Of a DNA stretch of 5,939 bases, positions 1-5,889 are shown piece after piece. A program made the position numbers and the translations under genes. This stretch comes from Thiobacillus sp. GTDB taxonomy: Bacteria; Pseudomonadota; Gammaproteobacteria; Burkholderiales; Thiobacillaceae. The stretch's first letter is position 1, and the number at the start of each line of letters is the position of its first letter. The stretch is taken from positions 1 to 5,939 of the forward strand of contig JAABQU010000041.1 in the NCBI GenBank assembly GCA_011391285.1, in the 5' to 3' direction. Under the pieces are notes generated by a model. It ran no database searches and had not been told where the DNA came from. It saw only the letters and a list, made by a program, of their open reading frames with translations.

Positions 1-180
1 GAACGCGGCGGCCCGTATCAGGGTATGCGGCTGGCCACCCGCATCGAGATACGCCGCCAGCAGATGCTCGCCGTCGAGCAGGGCCATCTGCCCTTCCCGT
101 CGCGCACGGGCGGACTCGGACAACTTTTTCAGCCGCTTGAACAGGGGATTGTCGCGCGAAGAAATGGGCGTTTCGGTCAT
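1..180 (-). CDS. TrmH/SpoU-family RNA methyltransferase, N-terminal part (3' end outside window)
   Basis: The reverse strand reads from ATG (178-180) through 60 uninterrupted codons to the window edge, so only the N-terminus is visible. It begins MTETPISSRDNPLFKRLKKL and continues with an Arg-rich stretch and a 'LLDGEHLLAAYL' segment. This is the pattern of the small substrate-binding domain in front of the SPOUT methyltransferase domain in TrmH/SpoU proteins ('S..NP..K...KL......R...G..L.EG..L...'). Such enzymes 2'-O-methylate ribose in tRNA or rRNA using S-adenosylmethionine. The knotted catalytic domain lies outside the window, so the RNA target and the exact subfamily cannot be named. An AGGA about 10 nt upstream (191-194) supports the start. 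The gene is divergent from the senB-like gene. The family call is fairly firm; the specificity is unknown. Confidence 0.75.
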   Translation of the reverse strand, partial: MTETPISSRDNPLFKRLKKLSESARARREGQMALLDGEHLLAAYLDAGGQPHTLIRAAAF

Positions 181-237
181 GCCCGGATTATCCTGAAAAC
201 CGCAGTTGACCGCTCATCATTTCGACAGGCGCCCCAT

Positions 238-251
238 GAATACTGATATTC
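238..251. repeat. Small AT-rich inverted repeat in the divergent spacer
   Basis: GAATA-CTGA-TATTC is a perfect 5-bp inverted repeat in the spacer between the two divergent genes, about 58 bp upstream of the methyltransferase start. It could be an operator half-site pair or chance. The surrounding spacer (181-462) contains no convincing gene: the one open frame across it has no recognisable protein and no ribosome binding site. Confidence 0.2.
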
Positions 252-340
252 GAACCCACGTTGGGATTCACCTGCTGGATGAGAACGCTACGCACTCACT
301 GGCACGTCCGGTCGAGCGCCTGACTTTGTCGCGCCTCCTT

Positions 341-356
341 GCAGGCCCCGGCCTGC
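341..356. repeat. GC-rich palindrome upstream of senB
   Basis: GCAGGCC-CC-GGCCTGC is a perfect 7-bp inverted repeat (effectively 6 bp around a 4-nt loop). No T-run follows on either strand, so it is not an intrinsic terminator. It lies about 70 bp upstream of the putative -35 box of the senB-like gene. A protein-binding site is possible but nothing proves it. Confidence 0.25.
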
Positions 357-426
357 GGCGTCGTTGCTTCGCGTCAGACACCCGCCCAAACGCACCATCG
401 AGTGCGTCCAACTGCGGTTTCTAGGA

Positions 427-456
427 TTGTCCGCGTTTCGCTATCGAGGCTACACT
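427..456 (+). promoter_or_regulatory. Possible sigma-70 promoter for the senB-like gene
   Basis: TTGTCC (427-432) and TACACT (451-456) are separated by 18 bp. Each matches four of six positions of the sigma-70 consensus. The -10 box ends only 6 nt before the ATG at 463. If this is the promoter, transcription would begin at or next to the start codon and the mRNA would be leaderless. No Shine-Dalgarno sequence is visible before that ATG, which agrees with this reading. The call rests on sequence matching only. Confidence 0.35.
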
Positions 457-462
457 CTTACG

Positions 463-1422
463 ATGCGTATCGCCCTCATCACCCCCTATGGCCGCGAACA
501 TCGCAACGGCAACTGGCACACCGCCGCGCGCTGGGCGCGCTTCCTGCGCGAGGGCGGGCACACGGTGCGGACACAGGTGGAATGGGATGGACGCAGCACC
601 GACCTGATGCTGGCGCTGCACGCGCGGCGCAGCTTTGCCTCGATTCGCGCCTTTGCCGAGCGCTTCCCGACCCGCCCGCTGTTGCTGGCGCTGACCGGCA
701 CCGACCTGTATCGCGACATTCACCAGGACGCCGACGCCCAGCAGGCACTGGAACTCGCCCACCGGCTGATCGTGCTGCAGGCACGCGGTGTCGACGAACT
801 GCCGGTGCATCTGGCCGCCAGGACGCGGGTGGTCTACCAGTCGTCGCCCGACATCGCTCGCCTGCCCCCGCCCGCCCACACCTTCGAGGTGCTGGTGATC
901 GGCAACCTGCGTGAAGAAAAGGATCCCTTCCGCGCGGCACTGGCGACGGCCTACCTGCCCGAGCACTCGCACATCCAGGTAACACATCTGGGCGGCGCCC
1001 TCTCCGAGGAGATGGCCGAAACGGCGGAGATGGCGCAAAACAAGCTGCCGCGCTGGCACTGGGCCGGGGAAGTGCCGCACCGGACGGTACTGAAGCGGCT
1101 GGCACGCGCACACCTGATGGTCATCAGCTCGGTGATGGAAGGCGGCGCCAACGTCATCTGCGAAGCGCTGGCAGCCGACGTACCGGTGCTGGCCTCGCAC
1201 ATGCCCGGCAATATCGGCATGCTGGGCGAGGACTATCCCGGCTATTTTCCGGTGGGTGACGAACGCCAGCTGGCGAGGCTCCTGTCGAAGGCCGAAACCG
1301 ACCCCGATTTTTATGCCGAGCTGCGCAGCCACGCCCGCCAGCGTCGCGGCCTGATGCGCCCGGAGCAGGAAGCAAGCCGGCTGCGGCAGGTCGTGGCGGA
1401 ATTCGAACAGACCTCGGGCTGA
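463..1422 (+). CDS. senB: SenB-like selenosugar synthase (TIGR04348-type glycosyltransferase)
   Basis: This 319-residue GT4-like, GT-B-fold glycosyltransferase matches the family first known as TIGR04348 and later characterised as SenB of selenoneine biosynthesis. SenB couples selenophosphate with a UDP-sugar to give a 1-selenosugar. Visible family blocks: MRIALITP at the N-terminus, GNWHTAARWARFLR (16-29), TDLMLALHARRSFASI (46-61), LTGTDLYRDI (77-86), LIVLQ (102-106), RVVYQS (122-127), and VIGNLREEKDP (145-155) at the start of the C-terminal Rossmann domain. The EX7E nucleotide-sugar signature is E226-x7-E234 in MEGGANVICEAL. There is no signal peptide or membrane segment, so it is cytoplasmic. 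I chose ATG 463 because MRIALITP is the family N-terminus; upstream in-frame starts would add unrelated residues. The usual partners SenA (EgtB-like) and SenC (SelD-like) are absent from the window. The family call is strong; selenium as the true substrate here is inferred from the family. Confidence 0.8.
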   Translation: MRIALITPYGREHRNGNWHTAARWARFLREGGHTVRTQVEWDGRSTDLMLALHARRSFASIRAFAERFPTRPLLLALTGTDLYRDIHQDADAQQALELAHRLIVLQARGVDELPVHLAARTRVVYQSSPDIARLPPPAHTFEVLVIGNLREEKDPFRAALATAYLPEHSHIQVTHLGGALSEEMAETAEMAQNKLPRWHWAGEVPHRTVLKRLARAHLMVISSVMEGGANVICEALAADVPVLASHMPGNIGMLGEDYPGYFPVGDERQLARLLSKAETDPDFYAELRSHARQRRGLMRPEQEASRLRQVVAEFEQTSG

Positions 1423-1510
1423 AGGGCGGACCCGTGTCACTCACGCCATGCGTCCGGCATCCCTTGACGCATCGGGTATGCTGTCGCCTCACCTCCTCCA
1501 GCCCTGCACC

Positions 1511-3229
1511 ATGAACACCACTGAACACTTCATCCCCGGCAAGGACGCCTCGCTCGAAGCCTCGATCGCCACCCTGCAATCCAAACTCGAAGACATCGGC
1601 TTCCACATCGAGGAACGCTCCTGGCTCAACCCGGTGGAAGGCGTCTGGTCGGTGCATATCCGCGATCGTGATTGCCCGCTGCTGTTCACCAACGGCAAGG
1701 GCGCCTCGCAACTGGCCGCGCGGGCAAGCGCGCTGGGCGAGTACTTTGAACGGCTGTCGACCAACTATTTCTGGACCCATTTTTTTCTGGGCGAGACGAT
1801 CGCCCACCGCAGCTACGTCCACCATCCCGACGAGCGCTGGTTTGCCCTCGATGGTGGCGACGACGCCTGGCCGCAAGGCCTGCTCACGCCCGAACTGCAT
1901 GGTCTCTACAACCCGGGCGACGGCGTGCGCGCCGATCAGTTGATCGACCTCAACTCCGGCAACACCGAACGCGGCATCTGTACGATTCCCTACCAGCGGC
2001 TCGCCGACGGCAAGACCGTGTACTTCCCGGTGAACCTCATCGGCAACCTCTACGTCAGCAACGGCATGTCGGCAGGCAACACACTGATGGAAGCGCGCAC
2101 CCAGGCGATGTCGGAAATCTTCGAGCGCCACATCAAGTTCCGCATCATCGCGGAGGGCCTGTGCCTGCCCGACGTACCCGAAGCGGTGATCGAGCGCTAT
2201 CCGCACATCGCCGCCGGCATCCGCGGCCTGCGCGAAGCAGGCTTCGGCATCCTGGTGAAGGACGCCTCGCTCGGCGGCCGCTATCCGGTGATGAACGTCA
2301 CCCTGCTGCACCCCGGCGACCAGGGATGCTTCGCCAGCTTCGGTGCGCACCCGCGCTTCGAGGTCGCGCTGGAGCGCGCGTTAACTGAGCTATTGCAGGG
2401 CCGCGCGCTCGATGCGCTGGCGGGCTTCCCTGCGCCCGGCTTCGACGAAGCCGAAATTGCCGACCCGCAGAACCTGGAAATCCACTTCGTCGATTCCAGC
2501 GGCGTGATTTCCTGGCAGTTCCTGCGCGACACCCCCGACTTCGAATTCGTCGACTGGAACTTCGGCACCACCACCGAAGAGGATTACGCGTGGTCGTGCG
2601 ACGCGCTGCACGCCGAAGGGCATGATATCTATATCGCTGACTTCACCCACCTCGGCGTCTATGCCTGCCGCATCCTGGTGCCGGGGGTGTCCGAGATCTA
2701 CCCGTTCGAAGAACTCGAATTCGAGAACAACAGCGTCGGCAATTTGATCCGCCCGGCGCTCGCGCGCCTGCCCGAACTCACCGACGAGGAATGTGCCGCG
2801 CTGCTCGATCTGATCGTCGAACTGGAACTCGCCGATGACCGCCTGGTGTCGGTGCTGATCGGCCTCGCCCCCGATCCCGATTCGCCGTGGACCGATCTGC
2901 GCGTCGGCGAGTTGAAATTATTGCTCGCCCTCGCCCTCGGCGACGACGAGGCCATTCTGGAAGGCTGCACCTGGATCGCCCAGTATGGCCAGCGCAGCGA
3001 AGCGCGGCTGAAGGTCTACCGCTGCATCGCCGACATCGTCCAGCTCGAAGACGCCGGCCCCTTCGAAGCCGCCCTGGCCCTGATGTACGGCCGCGACACG
3101 CTGGCGCAGGCGTTCGCGCTGTTCAACCAGGACGAGCGGTTTTTCGGGCTGACCCGACTAGGCAGCAATTTCGAGGGCAGCACGATCCATCAGCGCCTGC
3201 TGGAAGCCTATCGCAAGGTGCGTGGATAG
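1511..3229 (+). CDS. ycaO: YcaO-domain ATP-dependent cyclodehydratase-like protein, E. coli YcaO orthologue
   Basis: The 572-residue product is collinear with E. coli YcaO (about 586 residues) from its first residues (FIPGKDASLE) onward. YcaO enzymes use ATP to activate amide backbones. The standalone E. coli protein has been linked to beta-methylthiolation of ribosomal protein S12 with RimO, but its own substrate is not settled. Conserved blocks include NPVEGVWSVHIRD (40-52), FTNGKGAS (59-66), ATP-site motif SALGEYFERLSTNYF (73-87), GNLYVSNGMSAGNT (178-191), the second ATP-site helix EARTQAMSEIFER (194-206, with E194, Q198 and E202), FASFGAHP (274-281) and LTELLQGR (291-298). The C-terminal part (about 400-572) corresponds to the helical TPR-like domain. 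The tail is about a dozen residues shorter than in E. coli and lacks the PxPxP ending of azoline-forming YcaOs. ATG 1511 gives the family N-terminus; no Shine-Dalgarno sequence precedes it. It lies 88 bp after the senB-like gene on the same strand. Confidence 0.93.
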   Translation: MNTTEHFIPGKDASLEASIATLQSKLEDIGFHIEERSWLNPVEGVWSVHIRDRDCPLLFTNGKGASQLAARASALGEYFERLSTNYFWTHFFLGETIAHRSYVHHPDERWFALDGGDDAWPQGLLTPELHGLYNPGDGVRADQLIDLNSGNTERGICTIPYQRLADGKTVYFPVNLIGNLYVSNGMSAGNTLMEARTQAMSEIFERHIKFRIIAEGLCLPDVPEAVIERYPHIAAGIRGLREAGFGILVKDASLGGRYPVMNVTLLHPGDQGCFASFGAHPRFEVALERALTELLQGRALDALAGFPAPGFDEAEIADPQNLEIHFVDSSGVISWQFLRDTPDFEFVDWNFGTTTEEDYAWSCDALHAEGHDIYIADFTHLGVYACRILVPGVSEIYPFEELEFENNSVGNLIRPALARLPELTDEECAALLDLIVELELADDRLVSVLIGLAPDPDSPWTDLRVGELKLLLALALGDDEAILEGCTWIAQYGQRSEARLKVYRCIADIVQLEDAGPFEAALALMYGRDTLAQAFALFNQDERFFGLTRLGSNFEGSTIHQRLLEAYRKVRG

Positions 3230-3246
3230 GGTTGGGACATCAACCC
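3229..3246. repeat. Inverted repeat at the ycaO stop codon
   Basis: GGGTTG-GGACAT-CAACCC is a perfect 6-bp stem with a 6-nt loop that begins in the ycaO stop codon. It lacks a T-run on either side, so it is not a classic intrinsic terminator. It may stabilise the 3' end of the ycaO message. Confidence 0.35.
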
Positions 3247-3257
3247 ATCATCAGCAC

Positions 3258-3289
3258 GGCAGGAGACCTTCCGGGCAGGCCCTCCTGCC
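3258..3289. repeat. Long inverted repeat in the convergent ycaO/leuA spacer
   Basis: GGCAGGAG (3258-3265) and CTCCTGCC (3282-3289) form a perfect 8-bp stem around a 16-nt loop that can itself pair (CCT with AGG). It stands midway between the convergent ends of ycaO and leuA and would fold in transcripts from either side. No T-tract follows on either strand. It could serve as a bidirectional transcript end, a Rho-linked RNA stabiliser or a REP-like element. Further copies in the genome would be needed to call it REP. Confidence 0.4.
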
Positions 3290-3316
3290 AGCAAAGACCT
3301 GGGGGCATCCCTGTTG

Positions 3317-3347
3317 GCGAAAGCCTGCCTCCTTCGCGAATAGAAGG
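3317..3347. repeat. Overlapping small hairpins just after the leuA stop
   Basis: Two alternative stems share the CCTTC tract. GCGAAAG (3317-3323) pairs with CCTTCGC (3331-3337) with one mismatch, and CCTTC (3331-3335) pairs with GAAGG (3343-3347). They lie directly downstream of leuA in its reading direction, where a terminator is expected, but lack a U-tract. The function is open. Confidence 0.25.
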
Positions 3348-3348
3348 G

Positions 3349-4884
3349 CTACACCTGCGGATGCGCCCGCTCCCGCTTGCTGTGCAGCTTGTTCAGCGCA
3401 TGCAGGTAAGCCTTGGCTGACGCCACCACGATGTCGGTGTCGGCGCCCTGCCCGTTGACCACGCGACCGTCCAGTGCAAGCCGCACGGTGACTTCGCCCT
3501 GCGCATCGGTGCCGCTGGTGATGTTGTTGACCGAATACAGCAGCAGGTTGGCACCGCTGTTGACCACCGATTCGAGTGCCTTGAAGGTGGCGTCGACCGG
3601 ACCGGAGCCATCACCCTCGGCCTGCTGCTCGGCGCCGTCGTCGCTGAACACCAGCCGCGCATGCGGCACTTCACCAGTTTCCGAGCAGACCTTCATCGAC
3701 ATCAGCTTGTAGCGCTCGTGCTCGGCCGCGTAGCCTTCGTCGGAAACCAGCGCCTGCAGATCCTCGTCGAAGATCTCGCGCTTCTTGTCGGCCAGACTCT
3801 TGAAGCGGGCAAAGGCAGCGTTGAGCGCCTCCTCGCTGTCGAGCACGATGCCGAGTTCGGCGAGCTTGGTCTTGAACGCATTGCGCCCCGAGAGCTTGCC
3901 CAGCGTCAGCCGGTTGGCGTTCCAGCCTACGTCTTCCGCACGCATGATTTCGTAGGTCTCGCGATGTTTCAGCACGCCATCCTGATGAATGCCGGACTCG
4001 TGGGCGAAGGCGTTCGCCCCGACGATCGCCTTGTTCGGCTGCACCGGGTAGCCGGTGATGGTGGAGACGAGTTTGGATGCCGGCACGATCTGCGTAGCAT
4101 CGATGCGGGTGTCGCAGTTGAACACGTCACGCCGAGTGCGCACCGCCATCACGATTTCTTCCAACGAGGCGTTGCCGGCGCGCTCGCCGAGGCCGTTGAT
4201 GGTGCACTCGACCTGGCGTGCGCCATTCATCACCGCGGCGAGCGAATTGGCGACCGCCATGCCGAGGTCATTGTGGCAGTGGGTCGACCAGACCACCTTG
4301 TTGGAATTCGGCACGCGCTCGATCAACTGCTTCATGCGCTCGCCCCACAGCGCCGGAATGCTGTAACCAACGGTGTCAGGGACGTTGATGGTTTTGGCAC
4401 CGGCCTTGATCACCTCGTCGAAGATGCGCACCAGGAAATCCATTTCCGAGCGCACCGCGTCCTCGGCCGAGAACTCGACGTCGTCGGTGTATTCGAGCGC
4501 GAGCTTGACCGCCTTGACCGCGGCCTCGACCACCTGGTCCGGCTGCATGCGCAGCTTCTTTTCCATGTGGATCGGACTGGTGGCGATGAAGGTGTGAATA
4601 CGTCCCGACCTGGCCGGCTTGATCGCGCCGCCCGCCGCGTGAATGTCGCGCTCGTTGGCGCGGGCCAGCGAACAGATGGTCGAATTCTGGATGGTTTCGG
4701 CAATGGTGCGGATGGCATCGGCGTCGCCGGGGCTCGCCGCAGCGAAGCCCGCCTCGATGACGTCAACACCGAGCTTTTCCAGCTGGCGCGCGATGCGGAG
4801 TTTCTCTTCCCGGGTCATCGATGCGCCGGGGCTTTGTTCGCCGTCGCGCAAGGTGGTGTCGAAAATAAACAAACGGTCGTTCAT
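3349..4884 (-). CDS. leuA: 2-isopropylmalate synthase
   Basis: LeuA condenses acetyl-CoA with 2-oxoisovalerate to 2-isopropylmalate, the first committed step of leucine synthesis, in the cytoplasm. The 511-residue protein matches the long bacterial LeuA type of E. coli (523 residues). The catalytic TIM barrel opens with [14 protein letters not shown] (R13, D14). Metal ligands are D14, H202 and H204 of THCHND, and N238 of GERAGN. The linker holds [11 protein letters not shown] (293-303). The C-terminal LeuA regulatory domain (about 395-505), which binds leucine for feedback inhibition, includes [12 protein letters not shown] (426-437) and [18 protein letters not shown] (481-498). I chose ATG 4884, not the in-frame ATG at 4896, because GGAG (4891-4894) sits 6 nt before it and the protein then starts [10 protein letters not shown] as in the family. 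It lies downstream of psd and pssA on the same strand, but about 200 bp away, so it may have its own control. All key residues are intact. Confidence 0.97.
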   Translation of the reverse strand: MNDRLFIFDTTLRDGEQSPGASMTREEKLRIARQLEKLGVDVIEAGFAAASPGDADAIRTIAETIQNSTICSLARANERDIHAAGGAIKPARSGRIHTFIATSPIHMEKKLRMQPDQVVEAAVKAVKLALEYTDDVEFSAEDAVRSEMDFLVRIFDEVIKAGAKTINVPDTVGYSIPALWGERMKQLIERVPNSNKVVWSTHCHNDLGMAVANSLAAVMNGARQVECTINGLGERAGNASLEEIVMAVRTRRDVFNCDTRIDATQIVPASKLVSTITGYPVQPNKAIVGANAFAHESGIHQDGVLKHRETYEIMRAEDVGWNANRLTLGKLSGRNAFKTKLAELGIVLDSEEALNAAFARFKSLADKKREIFDEDLQALVSDEGYAAEHERYKLMSMKVCSETGEVPHARLVFSDDGAEQQAEGDGSGPVDATFKALESVVNSGANLLLYSVNNITSGTDAQGEVTVRLALDGRVVNGQGADTDIVVASAKAYLHALNKLHSKRERAHPQV

Positions 4885-4890
4885 GGCTGG

Positions 4891-4894
4891 CTCC
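4891..4894 (-). promoter_or_regulatory. Shine-Dalgarno that decides the leuA start
   Basis: On the reverse strand GGAG lies 6 nt before ATG 4884. It overlaps the alternative in-frame ATG (4894-4896), which itself has no purine-rich sequence upstream. This favours the downstream start. Confidence 0.65.
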
Positions 4895-4920
4895 ATGGAA
4901 GGTCGGCGTCAAACCGACGC

Positions 4921-4926
4921 ATTATA
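4921..4926 (-). promoter_or_regulatory. Consensus -10 box upstream of leuA
   Basis: The reverse strand reads TATATAAT here, containing a perfect TATAAT hexamer 36 nt before the leuA start codon. No good -35 box stands 16-18 bp upstream (the sequence there is close to CCAGCC), and there is no extended TG motif. If active it would give a short leader with transcription starting near 4914, inside a small GTCGG/CCGAC inverted repeat (4902-4918). The match could also be a chance AT-rich patch. Confidence 0.35.
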
Positions 4927-4933
4927 TAGGGGT

Positions 4934-4954
4934 TGCCGCGTGTGGCTGGCGGCA
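4934..4954 (-). repeat. Hairpin between the Leu-rich ORF and leuA
   Basis: TGCCGC (4934-4939) and GCGGCA (4949-4954) form a perfect 6-bp stem with a 9-nt loop in a transcript heading into leuA. The CGGCA arm (4950-4954) could instead pair with TGCCG (5011-5015) inside the upstream Leu-rich ORF, giving a mutually exclusive fold as in attenuators. No U-run follows, so it is not a standard intrinsic terminator. Confidence 0.25.
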
Positions 4955-4978
4955 CGGGGTACTGCAGGGAAGGGGAAA

Positions 4979-5068
4979 TTAATGTGTGCGCGGGACGCGC
5001 AGCAGCAGGCTGCCGAACAGAACGTTCGATAGGCAGAGAAGGCAGGGCGGGTGCGACTGATTGGACAT
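4979..5068 (-). CDS. Candidate leucine-rich leader peptide of leuA (29 codons)
   Basis: The reverse strand has ATG at 5068 followed by 28 codons and TAA at 4979-4981. The peptide contains seven leucines in 29 residues: CTT-CTC-TGC-CTA at residues 10-13, CTG at 17 and CTG-CTG-CTG at 21-23, then Arg-Val-Pro-Arg-Thr-His. Leader peptides of attenuated leucine genes, such as E. coli leuL (28 codons with a Leu run), have this size, leucine clustering and a basic tail. It lies 14 nt after pssA and 94 nt before leuA, the expected place. Against it: the Shine-Dalgarno is weak (GGA very close to the ATG), the hairpin between it and leuA lacks a U-tract, a TATAAT box lies downstream of it, and CTG runs arise easily in GC-rich DNA. 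It is a candidate, not an established gene. Confidence 0.35.
   Translation of the reverse strand: MSNQSHPPCLLCLSNVLFGSLLLRVPRTH
4987..5001 (-). repeat. GC hairpin over the end of the Leu-rich ORF
   Basis: TGCGCG-GGA-CGCGCA is a perfect 6-bp stem with a 3-nt loop. It covers the Arg-Val-Pro-Arg codons directly after the three consecutive CTG codons of the candidate leader. A ribosome stalled on those Leu codons would lie beside or over it, as with the pause hairpin of attenuators. The structural role is inference. Confidence 0.3.
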
Positions 5069-5075
5069 GGTCCAA
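5061..5075. repeat. Perfect inverted repeat just after pssA
   Basis: TTGGAC-ATG-GTCCAA is a 6-bp perfect inverted repeat with a 3-nt centre. It begins 8 nt after the pssA stop codon, and its centre contains the ATG of the candidate leader ORF on the reverse strand. No U-tract follows in the pssA direction, so it is not an intrinsic terminator. It may be an operator, a structure hiding the leader start, or chance. Confidence 0.35.
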
Positions 5076-5082
5076 ATTGTAT

Positions 5083-5877
5083 CTATTTTTTGTTGTCCGG
5101 CAAGGGGGAAACCTCAGCGGGCGGCTTCTTGCGGCGAACCCGCCGCAGCAGCGCATCGGCATAGCCCGACAGGCCGTACAGTACGAACACACCGAACAGC
5201 ACCTCGGGCGGGCTGGTCGACACCAGGATGAAGGCCAGCACCACCAGCAGGATGACGAAGAACGGCACGCTCTTCCTGAGGTTGATTTCCTTGCCGCTGT
5301 AGAAACGGAAGTTGCTGACCATGGACAGGCCGCCGAACAGCGCGATCACCGCCGCCAGCCAGCGCACGTCCTGCCCCGCCACGCCGTATTCGACCATCAC
5401 CCAGACGAAGCCGGCAATCAGCGCCGCCGCCGACGGGCTGGGCATTCCCTGGAAGAAACGCTTGTCGGTGACGGTGTCGAGTTGGGTGTTGAAGCGCGCC
5501 AGCCTCAGGGCCGCGCCGGCGCAATAGACGAAGGCTGCAATCCAGCCGAGCTTGCCCAGGCCCTGCAGTGCGAATTCGTAGATCACCAGCGCCGGGGCGA
5601 CGCCGAACGACACCATGTCGGACAGGCTGTCGTACTCGGCACCGAAGGCACTTTGCGTGTGCGTCATGCGGGCGACCCGGCCATCGAGGCCGTCGAGCAC
5701 CATGGCGATGAAAATGGCCACCGCGGCATGTTCGAAGCGGCCGTTCATCGCCTGCACCACAGCGTAGAAGCCGGCGAACAACGCACCGGTGGTGAACAGG
5801 TTCGGCAGCAGGTAGATGCCGCGGTCGCGCATCCGCCGTCGTGTCATGTCGGTCTTGCGGTGATCAAATTCGAGCAT
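5083..5877 (-). CDS. pssA: CDP-diacylglycerol-serine O-phosphatidyltransferase (phosphatidylserine synthase)
   Basis: This 264-residue integral membrane protein is of the CDP-alcohol phosphatidyltransferase type. It transfers phosphatidyl from CDP-diacylglycerol to L-serine, releasing CMP, to make phosphatidylserine. The family signature is complete: D62-x2-D65-G66-x2-A69-R70-x8-G79-x3-D83-x3-D87, the four aspartates being the metal-binding and catalytic set. GIYLLPNLFTTGALFAGFYA (20-39) is the usual opening of type II PssA. Hydrophobic segments follow near 30-60, 90-125, 150-190 and 203-235, and the tail is basic. The start at 5877 lies 12 nt after the psd stop with no strong Shine-Dalgarno, suggesting translational coupling; a start at residue 11 (MTRRRMRD) is possible but less likely. 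Psd, the next enzyme of the pathway, is encoded directly upstream, so the two form a phosphatidylethanolamine operon. No oddities were seen. Confidence 0.96.
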   Translation of the reverse strand: MLEFDHRKTDMTRRRMRDRGIYLLPNLFTTGALFAGFYAVVQAMNGRFEHAAVAIFIAMVLDGLDGRVARMTHTQSAFGAEYDSLSDMVSFGVAPALVIYEFALQGLGKLGWIAAFVYCAGAALRLARFNTQLDTVTDKRFFQGMPSPSAAALIAGFVWVMVEYGVAGQDVRWLAAVIALFGGLSMVSNFRFYSGKEINLRKSVPFFVILLVVLAFILVSTSPPEVLFGVFVLYGLSGYADALLRRVRRKKPPAEVSPLPDNKK

Positions 5878-5889
5878 GGCGAAACCGGG

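Noticed and set aside
300..315. Sigma-54-like TGGCACG element upstream of senB
   Set aside because: The -24 half matches, but the -12 half reads GTCGA and lacks the invariant GC, so it is not a convincing sigma-54 promoter.
206..424. 72-codon + strand ORF in the divergent spacer
   Set aside because: No ribosome binding site, no recognisable protein, and the Arg/Pro-rich second half looks like non-coding GC-rich DNA.
364..462. Longer start for the senB-like gene
   Set aside because: The extra 33 residues do not resemble the family N-terminus, and the putative promoter lies within them.
421..1440. 339-codon open frame on the - strand opposite senB
   Set aside because: It lies exactly opposite the recognised glycosyltransferase and shows shadow composition.
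1464..1482. TTGACG and TATGCT upstream of ycaO as a promoter
   Set aside because: The two boxes are only 7 bp apart, and neither has a proper partner at 16-18 bp.
1154..2350. 398-codon open frame on the - strand across the senB/ycaO junction
   Set aside because: It is an antisense shadow of two well-supported genes, with no family pattern.
3661..4929. 422-codon open frame on the + strand, antisense to leuA
   Set aside because: It mirrors leuA, has no recognisable protein family and a composition rich in Arg, His, Val and Asp typical of the reverse complement of a GC-rich gene. leuA is unmistakable.
4881..5192. 103-codon - strand ORF spanning the end of pssA and the leuA upstream region
   Set aside because: It overlaps pssA in another frame, has no family pattern and runs into the leuA start; the Leu-rich 29-codon frame is the only one of interest there.
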